Source of the DNA: Prostheceraeus crozeri
Lineage: Eukaryota; Platyhelminthes; Polycladida; Euryleptidae
Length of the DNA: 64,000 nt
Assembly: GCA_907163375.1 (NCBI GenBank)
Contig: CAJQUW010007994.1
Span: 124,001 to 188,000 of the forward strand
Direction: 5' to 3'
The position numbers and the translations under genes are program-made. The notes under the pieces were generated by a model that did not search any database, had not been told where the DNA came from, and saw only the letters and a list, made by a program, of their open reading frames with translations. Within the stretch, counting starts at the first letter, position 1, and each line of letters opens with the position of its first letter. Positions 56,441-64,000 of this stretch are shown here, piece after piece.

Positions 56441-59152
56441 ATGTTCGCAGTCGTCGAGTTCGAGAAAGATAGCTCTTTCGCCGTTGTCAGCAAGGAAGCC
56501 ATATTTAAAGGCAAATTTGAATTCAAAGAAACAGTTACTGTTTTGTGGGGGAAAGGAAAATCGAAGTGGGCAGCTACAGTCCTTACAACACCAGTGGCAG
56601 ACAGATCAGCAGCGGAGACTAGTATGGAGAACATGAGAGTGAGGAATCGAATTCTTACATCTTCAACAAATGATCGAAAGACGTCAGCAAGCAACTCACG
56701 AGGTGAACCTTCAACTTCAATAGATGATAACGAGAAAGAGAATTTGAAGAAGAAGATTCAGGATTTGGAGAATGAAGTCGGTAAGTACATGTAATTATGA
56801 TACATAATTCTCCTAATCAACATGTGAATTCGCCATTTTAAAGTGGCAAAAATTGATTTACCTTTCACATCATCTCAATGAGATTTACTTGTCTTTCTCC
56901 AAACTATGAGATCGATATTCGCATTTTCAATTGTTTTGAAATATTGGGAAAAATGATCGATGATAATTTAGAAAGTATGTAGACGTACGAATATTATACA
57001 TGCATATATAGCATTTTGAATGCTTCCAATTCTTAGAGATTTCCAGTTCTATTTACATAATACGACATGTACTCTATCTAATGAGAATTTATGTTTAAAT
57101 GAGTAAAAGATATGAGCCTTTTCCATTATTCTCAGTAAGAACAGAATCCTTACAAAACTATGTCTTGATGTTCTGTATTGATTTTTCCTTTCGATGTTAC
57201 TCAGCCCATGCATCTTGCCCAGTTGGTCGCAAGATGACTGACAATGTGAAAGGCCCAACCCAAGATGTTGACCAAGACATTTAAAAAAACAAGGATAAAA
57301 ACTACTTGAAAAACATGTAAAGTTGTTTCATATGTGAAAAATTACTACCCTTTTAATAATATCAGTATTCTAAATTCTATTCAGAACGCATCTTTTCTAC
57401 CTTCAGATCAATACTTAGCCTTTAAAATCTACAATGAGTTGTTCAGTGTTTTGATAACGTTATGTACACAAGCCATGAAACACTTGTTGGGGATTTTTTT
57501 CTAACCAAATTTACATGTATTGAATGCATTCACATATACAATACATATAACAAGACCGGCACATAGGTCAAGTTGATTATTTAAATGATCAATATTTGAC
57601 CTTGGCTACTTTTTAGAGTTTTAATTTTTTCATCGATACGTGTAAGGTTAATTCAGCCATCGAGATCATGTAGTGTAGCTACACCTTTGCTTTTATCTTA
57701 ACCACATCTCTCGATTCAACATTCCAATGAAAATTGTGTAGATTTTTCTGTTGGATTATTTTCATGTATCGTCAAGTACGTTATCAGAATCTAAAATAAT
57801 ACTTAAGTTTTCATTGATTACTACTTCCTTTCTTATGTTTTTTGATAAATCGCCGTTAAAAAACTCTTAAGGAGGAGATTTTAGGATGAAATTAGAAGAA
57901 ACGATTCTTTCAGAACATTTCATAAGGGCATTAGGCTGAATAACGATTCAATTTCCAATCAATCATACTCTAAACATGAACTGAAACCAAATTTTACAAA
58001 AAATCGAATTACCAAGCATAATAAATAGATAAAAATTGTTTTAGTCGCATTCAGATCTTGAAATTATTGAAAACTAAAAGTACAGTGGTAAGTATATCTG
58101 GTGCTTCTATTCTTTCCCCCCCCCACATTTCCAAACTTACCACATTCGTCAAATTTAGTCACACCGAGTTAGGGTATGTTTGATCGCACAACACTCGTGT
58201 GAGTCGACAAAAAAATGAGGGGGGAATAGAAGCTAATTAGTTAGCTAATTGTAGGAGCATCTATCAACACGATTAAGACGTTAACTATTATTTGTCTGTA
58301 TCAATGACACATAGGGCACTCCTGTAACTTGACGTCGAACAACATGAGAATAAGCGACCTCGCGAAACACTGCGCCTCCTTTGCTGCCGCCCACATATGT
58401 TTCTGAAGCCTCTTTCATTTTGAAGCAAAAAATGCTTTTAATTGGATAAATATTTGTTTTTAATTTGGGACCAGTAAAGTACAGAAGGTGATATTTAGGG
58501 ACCAGTGAAGTACAGGAGTGCCGACACATAGTTCATCTTTTTTTCTACACATAGAATTATTTTGTCCACTAAGAGGAAATGGAACATCCCCACCTTTGCT
58601 TACTACAACTTAAGCTTGTGTACCATAAACATATAAAGCATGTTCATAAAGATCAATGAAATATCAACGCATTATCTTTCTCCCTAATTAAATATTTATT
58701 ATTTTGCAGAAGAGCTGAAATCGAAGAATGGGAACTTGCGAAAGAGGTTGGGCGAGGTAAGCGACCTACAAGCTGTCACCTCGACTCTGGACAACGTGTC
58801 TTCTCGCTTGGTCCGAATGCAGGAACAGAAAGAAATGACTGAGTCAGCGGAGGCGAATGACGATGAGCAGTACCCGTCGATACCTGCTCAAGAGAAGGAG
58901 GCGCGGAGAATTGCATGAACAGGAAAACCCAGCAGCAGAGTGGTGAAGATGGTAGTGTCTAAGGTCTTCACGGAGGAAGAACTTGCCAATCACAACTTTA
59001 TGGGTCAAGGAATTCGTGAGGGTCTAAACCCAGAAAAAGTCGAGGCGATCACTTCATTCATAAAGGAACTGTACAACGACGAAACGGGAGAAATACACAA
59101 ATTCATTAATCAGAAGTGCACGGACACGAGGAAGAAACTACGGAAAGGATGA
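56441..59152 (+). CDS. BEN-domain protein gene inside the CACTA-type element, two exons, in-frame TGA
   Basis: Exon 1 (56441-56780) encodes MFAVVEFEKDSSFAVVSKEA, VTVLWGKGKSKWAATVL and, after a Ser/Thr-rich stretch, a coiled coil (DDNEKENLKKKIQDLENEV). The donor is GTAAGTAC and the acceptor TTTTGCAG (58709), joined in phase 1. Exon 2 (58710 on) continues the coiled coil (EELKSKNGNLRKRLGEV) to QEKEARRIA and a TGA at 58916-58918. The same frame then reads TGKPSSRVVKMVVSKVFTEEELANH, LNPEKVEAITSFIKELYND and IHKFINQKCTDTRKKLRKG, the C-terminal two thirds of a BEN domain, to 59152. BEN domains bind DNA and act in chromatin repression. The first part of the domain is not recognisable upstream of the TGA. 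Divergent from the transposase and inside the same ends. Confidence 0.78.
56781..58709. other. Intron of the BEN-domain gene
   Basis: A 1929-bp GT...AG intron, AT-rich, with no other gene recognised. A C-run lies at about 58117-58126. Confidence 0.7.
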
Positions 59153-59284
59153 TTTCATATACTGAACCGGACTGCCAGTCATGTTAGACTTTCTTTTTTT
59201 AAGATGACGGTTTTTATTTGTAAAATAGGCAGATATGTTTTATGTACAAGTCTTGTGTGTTTTGTAGAATCATGCTTTAGTTGA

Positions 59285-59950
59285 CGGATACAAGGGTGCA
59301 AGAATATAGGAAGTAAGAAAGGAAGATAAAATAATAGTATGAGAAGTTAGAAAGAAAAGTAGGAGAATAGTATGAGAAATTAGAAAGAAAAATGTAAGAA
59401 TAGTGTAAGAAATTAGAAAGAAAAATGTAAGAATAGTATGAGAAATGAGAAAGAAAAATGTAAGAATAGTATGAGAAATGAGAAAGAAAAATGTAAGAAT
59501 AGTGTAAGAAATTAGGAAGAAAAATGTAAGAATAGTATGAGAAACTAGACGGGAAAGTGTAAGAATAGTATGAGAAATTAGAAAGAAAAATGTAAGAATA
59601 GTGTAAGAAATTAGAAAGAAAAATGTAAGAATAGTATGAGAAACTAGACGGGAAAGTGTAAGAATAGTATGAGAAATTAGAAAGAAAAATGTAAGAATAG
59701 TGCAAGAAATTAGAAAGAAAAATGTAAGAATAGTATGAGAAACTAGACGGGAAAGTGTAAGAATAGTGCAAGAAATTAGAAAGAAAATGTAAGAATAGTA
59801 TGAGAAACTAGACAGGTAAGTGTAAGAATAGTATGAGAAATTAGAAAGAAAAGTATGAGAAACTAGCAAGGGAAGTATAAGAATAGTATGAGAAACTAGG
59901 AAGAAAAGTATTAGAATAGTCTAGGAAACAAGTAAGAAATGTATCAGGAG
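59285..59950 (+). repeat. 33-bp minisatellite, about 20 copies
   Basis: Unit GTAAGAATAGTATGAGAAAT then GAGAAAGAAAAAT (33 bp), with variants carrying GTGTAAGAAATT or ACTAGACGGGAAAG. Starts about 130 bp after the BEN stop and ends before the right subterminal repeats. Because 33 is divisible by three, the minus strand stays open as an artefactual 11-residue repeat (ISHTILTFFFL). Confidence 0.92.
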
Positions 59951-59994
59951 TTATGTAAAACGGTATAAGAAAGTACGGTTTACTGGTGGCGCTT

Positions 59995-60144
59995 CTTACA
60001 CATAACTTATATAAGATCTTATAGTCAGATCTTATATAATATCTGTTACATATTTTAATTTCTTTTTTGTACGGGTAGGGCATGCTTACATGTACATTGC
60101 TGCTTCTGCGATAAACCGAGACCAAATTAAGATTTTTTTTCGAG
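59995..60144 (-). repeat. Right subterminal repeats and terminal inverted repeat
   Basis: ACTTATATAAGATCTTATAG and CAGATCTTATATAATATCTG match the left subterminal words. The inner TIR block TTTTTTGTACGGGTA ends at 60077 and the outer block ATTTTTTTTCGAG ends at 60144. Confidence 0.68.
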
Positions 60145-60360
60145 AGCAGATAAGTTTCTATCGTTTTCTTTATGTTCCAAAATATATTATTTTCAAATGC
60201 TTGGATCAAATCTGAAGCATCGTGTGTTCTAAGTTTACAGTCGACACCAAAGAAAAAGACAGTGATAAGACATGATCCACAATATTCCGCATTTATTTCA
60301 CCTGATGAAGGCTTCGGCCGAAAATTTGGGATTTTAATATTTTGATGTACATACAATTTC
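60145..60360 (-). other. Unassigned coding-like stretch beside the right end
   Basis: An open minus-strand frame (EINAEYCGSCLITVFFFGVD, then LIQAFENNIFWNIKKTIETY) lies just outside the element. I do not recognise the family; a PLE origin is possible because a hammerhead-like motif overlaps it. Confidence 0.3.
60302..60323 (+). ncRNA. Hammerhead-like motif
   Basis: CTGATGA (60302-60308), then A, then a GGC-TTCG-GCC hairpin, then GAAA (60320-60323). This is the hammerhead core order with a stable UUCG tetraloop in stem II. An extra A sits between the core and the stem. Stems I and III are not obvious. Confidence 0.4.
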
Positions 60361-61722
60361 TAATTCTAACACATTCGAATTCCAAGCATATTTCGGATTT
60401 TCTTTCTTTTTCAAACAATGATCCGCAACTCTATCACTTGAATGACTTCATATGTAACTCTAACCAAAATGATTCATCCAGAAATAATTCAGATGCTAAA
60501 CAAAAAGAAGCGAATGATGAACTTCGCAAGCTATTAATGGCAACGGAATCTCTGAAGTTTTAAATTCAACTAATTTCCTAGCTGATTGCGACTGAGATTT
60601 AAAGGGTCAAATTCAAAATTCCACTTATGAATTTTTCAAACAGCAACTATGCCAGCATCCGTGTAACAATTAGATTGTGTCAGCTATGCGACGCTCACAA
60701 TCCACTGAAGTGTGAAAAATAATTTGAAAATATCGCATTACAAACACAATTTACAAGTAAGTTGATACATCTCCGTGATCTGAGAGAAATCATTATCTTG
60801 ACGAATAAGCCCGACAAAGGAAAGGCAGACTGTGACGGCGAATGAAATTAAATTCCTTTTACAGAGCCTTACATTACTCTACTCAACGAGCTGAATTCAT
60901 GCTAAGAGATCATAAAATCGTCCGAAAATCGATTACTTTGAAGATCACTTTAATGAGAATCAATACCCAAACTAGCCAAACAACATGTCTACGGCGACTT
61001 GGTTCTAGTCATCAAGAAAATATGTAATGCATTCATATTATTGACAGCCTTTCGTCTTCTACCAAGTAGGCTGCCTGGCAACTAAGCCCTCAGACGTGAA
61101 ATGTAAATCGATATGAATAAATACCGGACTAAATTCGGATTGGATCGATGTTAAACAAGAAATAGCCATGACTGTGACTTAAGAACCCAGGACATAAGTG
61201 AAATTCGAAGCTGATAAGCAGTCAGTAGTCATCATGAGCAGCATTCTAAATTCACGCACTGCAATGCATATTAGCAAATCATAGTAGTTAAAATTAGAGA
61301 TGCCACATCTTCGAACAATACTCAGAATAGACGAATAGATAACGACCTTTATAAATGTACGGTAAGTTATATACGCGTGTGCCTTGCAATTAATCACTAT
61401 TACATGTTTACTATTTTTATCATTTTATCTTGCAGAAGCGCTTTTAAACTCGCCAGATGTGCCACATACTCACATAGCAAAACATATAGACTAGTCAGTT
61501 GTCGATAAACAAGCTGGTTAGTTTAGGAGGAAGTCGACAACATTATGTTATAACTGAAGAGTTTCCAGCCTTAATCGACCAAATAATGGGATATCTTGGG
61601 GCGGCTATAAAAATATCGAGACAATCGGCAACCTTGCTACTTTGGCTCGCAAGTTGGTCCTACTTTTACGTAAAATTAGCCTACTAACTATCTGATACGT
61701 TTACGTTCTCAGAAGATGGTCA

Positions 61723-61809
61723 GATGGTCTTGTGGTCGGAGTGCAAGCTCAAACGTCGATAATTCAAATATTCTTACGGCAGGTAAGGACCAGTTAGTCC
61801 GAAACATGT
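61723..61809 (+). repeat. tRNA-like boxes joined to a decayed hammerhead-like motif
   Basis: GATGGTCTTGTGGTCGGAGTGC (A-box-like) and AATTCAAATATTC (decayed B box) are followed by CAGGTAAGGACCAGTTAGTC then CGAAAC. GGAC/GTCC form a stem II-like hairpin and GAAAC follows it; CTGATGA has decayed to CAGGTAA. Likely the end of a PLE. Confidence 0.45.
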
Positions 61810-63629
61810 CTGATGATTGTTGCATCTGTCGCGATTTGACCAATTGAATTAACTAAAACATGGTTTGATTAACACAAAAAGAAAAAATTACTAATTTTTG
61901 GTGAATTTTTTAAAATATCGAAACAACAGCTAATTAACGGTTAGAATCTGAATGTCCAAGTCCAATTAATTTGTTTAGAGATGCAAAACTTGAGGAATGT
62001 CAGAAATCCAAATTTCAGAAACTCATGCAAACTGTTTCGAGTTCGTTTCCAGACTGTTCATTAAAATAACAGTTTTGAAGAAGCGCACCCACGAGAAATA
62101 ATGACATCTCTTAACTAATTTTGGCTTGTATCTTCTCACTCATGACACAGTCAATTCTCAATAATGTTTCATTCATAAATGCAATCGAATTAAAGGGCCA
62201 GAGATAAAGAGCCATTCTAATAAATACGTGTACTTTTCAACAAAAAGGCGTTTATAGATACTAGGAGTATGTCATAAGTACAGTTTACCAACAGCGACTA
62301 GTAATATTTAGAATGCAAATCACAGTTAACAACTTCAAGTGAAGCTGCTGATCATGCATGAGTCATGCATGGTCATGCATTTTAGCTGCAGATTGTGCAT
62401 ATTGCAGTGCATTACATACTGGAAAGTGGTGATGCAGTCTAGTCAGTTAACCACAGACCGGAAATGAACCATGGAAACACAAGGCAGAGCGATGGTGCTG
62501 AAGAGGTGGACGCGAATTGGCAGACTTATTAAGTGAATCAACGGATCATATTTTCATTCGTTTTGAATGAAAATCAAGTTTCAGTTTCAAGATATTTGTC
62601 CAGGCTTATATATATATGGCAAGATATATATCCAGAAAAAAGAAAACGGGAACGCATCGGTGCTCCTGTATATCACAGATCATGAGACAATGGAAGAGTG
62701 CATCACCATCGGAAAGTTCTTCATTGCTTGACGCCTACTCAATGAGATCGGTAGAGCGGTCTCTGCTAGAGCCCTGTGTCTTTTAGGGTTTTCGTATGGG
62801 CCGTGCTACTTTTTAGGCAATGTATTATATTCTCATTTATAAAATCATCATTTTCTTCCATACAATATCAAAACGATTTGCTGCTAGGACCACTGTTTTA
62901 GGAATTCGTATAATCAATCTGATATTCGAGAATAATAAACAAATCTAATTCCAGCAGTTCCCTCATCAATCATTTCAGTCAGTAGAATCTTCTGAGCTAG
63001 TGAAATTAATTTTATTAGGTTATGAGTGAATGTCGACAAAGACACTGACCGTGTAATGAACAACAATTGGAAAGGTTGATAAATTGCACATTATCTTAGT
63101 GAACGTATATAACAGGCCAACCTGATATCGTTTTGCATTGTTTCAACTCTCGAGATTGATAATGAAAATCGCCATTATAATGCAATTTAAGTCATTGCCA
63201 AATAATGCCTTCAGCCAGTAAGTCGAACTTTTTTGATGAAAACCAATCGACTGCAGTTTAAGTAGGTCTGACCAAGTTTAGAACTTTGCTAGACAAGCTA
63301 TTCAACCTATGACTTGACAAAATCTTGTAAATTTATAACAGATTAAAAACAGAGTCATGAATGATGATAAATATCATATTTAACTGTATGCAACAGGCAA
63401 CTGGATAGTAAGCTTGAAGATTTTTTTTTCATCTCGTTGACTGAGCTCCAGTGCCAGGATTCTTCATGAAAATCCCGGACAAATTCCTATGCATGACACT
63501 GTCAAGCCTTTTTCTAAGCACCCAGCCATGAACAATAAGCAAAGAGCAGAATGCCAAATCGAAGCGTCCACTATACGGGAGGTGCATTGCAAGGTTTAAG
63601 ATAAAAAAGTCGCTCCCTTCGGCAAGACG

Positions 63630-63695
63630 ATTTTTATTGCTCTAAAAACATGTGTACAGGCACGACGCATTTCGTCCTCAGACGTTCTCAAGGAC
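63630..63695 (-). repeat. PLE terminal-like fragment, inverted relative to 3030-3095
   Basis: The reverse complement reads AACGTCTGAGGACGAAATGC then GTC, followed by TGCCTGTACACATGTTTTTA and AATAAAAATCG. This matches the copy at 3038 in both the core and the downstream T-rich and AATAAA part. Confidence 0.5.
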
Positions 63696-64000
63696 ACGAA
63701 AATAGCGATCAAAAATTCGTATTAACGAAGGAAGCGATTTTCTATATTTTGAAAACAGTAGAATGATGGTAGGAAGTCAAAATCAAGAGAGATGTAGAAT
63801 TTGATAGAAGCTCATTGAATTTTGGGATCAATTTTAGGCCTCCGCATTTTGCATATTAAAGTTATTTATCATTTCATGACTGTGCAAAAATGCCATTGTG
63901 TTCTTGAGTTTGATTAATTTTTTTATTTTTCAGGTCAATTATTCGATGGAAATGTCTCCAAAGTAGGCCTTCGATTCATTTCGACCTTATTCCAAAATCA

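Larger units (their letters stand above)
50729..60144. mobile_element. CACTA/EnSpm-type DNA transposon carrying a BEN-domain gene
   Basis: About 9.4 kb. The ends are similar inverted sequences: CTCGAAAAAAAAT (50729 onward; reverse complement ends at 60144), GTTTATCG, and further in TACCCGTACGAAAAAAG (50779) against TACCCGTACAAAAAAGAA (reverse complement, ending 60077). AT-rich subterminal repeats with AAGATCTTATATAA lie inside both ends, and seven 72-bp tandem repeats lie on the left. It contains a Tnp2/DUF4218-like transposase (minus, 51974-54068) and a BEN-domain gene (plus, 56441-59152), transcribed divergently, with a later PLE insertion (about 54355-56250) between them. The exact outer edge and target duplication are not clear. 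If the inner TACCCG boundary is the true end, the flanking TA would be the duplication. Confidence 0.72.
60361..64000. other. Sequence without confident genes; PLE-end fragments
   Basis: AT-rich. Small plus-strand frames at 60342-60563 and 61499-61687 have no recognisable domain; the latter follows a good acceptor-like TTTATCTTGCAG at 61425-61436. PLE-end-like pieces lie at 61723-61809 and 63630-63695. No upstream MIC60 exon was found. Confidence 0.4.

Noticed and set aside
13275-58918. Possible reassignment of TGA (in-frame TGA in a LINE, the transposase and the BEN gene)
   Set aside because: The five host MIC60 exons contain no in-frame TGA, and other broken elements show TAG, TAA and frameshifts, so ordinary decay explains it.
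59270-59869. Minus-strand 199- and 164-residue open frames of repeated ISHTILTFFFL / NFSYYSYIFLS
   Set aside because: They are the two stop-free frames of a 33-bp tandem repeat; the length is a by-product of a unit divisible by three.
60061-60356. Minus-strand frame as an extension of the CACTA-type element
   Set aside because: It lies largely outside the right terminal block at 60144 and shows no link to the transposase or BEN gene.
1-64000. CRISPR array or prokaryotic operon
   Set aside because: Introns, LINEs and SINEs show a eukaryote; the regular repeats found are 72-bp and 33-bp tandem arrays without spacers.

Overview
The window is AT-rich animal DNA. It has spliced genes with GT/AG introns, several LINE clades, Penelope-like elements, a DD41D mariner, tRNA-derived SINEs and an animal CACTA-type transposon. 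This points to an invertebrate metazoan; I cannot fix the phylum from sequence alone. Most of the window is one stretched-out host gene on the minus strand. Five consecutive coding exons (44635-44726, 38113-38248, 36681-36804, 35362-35585, 3671-3899) join in phase into about 268 residues of the coiled-coil part of MIC60/mitofilin, the core of the mitochondrial MICOS complex. The exon carrying the N-terminal membrane anchor and the C-terminal mitofilin signature are not visible here.

The introns hold almost everything else. The 31.5-kb intron between 35362 and 3899 contains, from low to high coordinate: a LINE with a CxC-like finger and a restriction-like endonuclease (7.7-11.0 kb), a Tc1-like fragment (12.64 kb), a Jockey/CR1-type LINE (13.2-15.13 kb), a PLE with an unusual FRDD reverse-transcriptase motif (15.2-16.8 kb), a second PLE with an inverted tail (17.48-19.5 kb), a pogo-like transposase fragment (19.5-20.08 kb), a nearly complete LINE with AP endonuclease and RT (23.4-26.93 kb), a solo LTR with a 4-bp target duplication (30301-30832), an RTE tail (31.1-31.6 kb) and a mariner with 108-bp terminal repeats (31790-33546). 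The next intron downstream of the gene holds a 5'-truncated LINE (1-2310). The intron between 38.2 and 44.6 kb holds an RTE LINE, a 477-bp inverted-repeat element and a multi-level foldback.

Upstream of the most 5' visible MIC60 exon lie SINEs, two heavily decayed LINEs (45.9-49.1 kb), and then the most interesting object in the window. This is a DNA transposon of about 9.4 kb (about 50729-60144) bounded by similar inverted ends. Next to both ends are AT-rich subterminal repeats (the palindromic core AAGATCTTATATAA); on the left these lead into seven exact 72-bp tandem repeats. The element carries a CACTA/EnSpm-type (Tnp2/DUF4218-like) transposase on the minus strand. Divergently on the plus strand it carries a two-exon gene with an N-terminal domain, a coiled coil and a BEN DNA-binding domain. 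A Naiad-like PLE has inserted between the two genes. My inference is that the BEN protein plays the part plant TnpA plays in En/Spm: a DNA-binding accessory that recognises the subterminal repeats. Both genes of this copy are damaged, so intact relatives would be needed to test it.

A second theme is dispersed PLE terminal sequence. Motifs with the arrangement of hammerhead ribozyme cores (CTGANGA, hairpin, GAAA) occur at many sites on both strands. Some are paired as inverted repeats and one lies directly downstream of tRNA-like A/B boxes.
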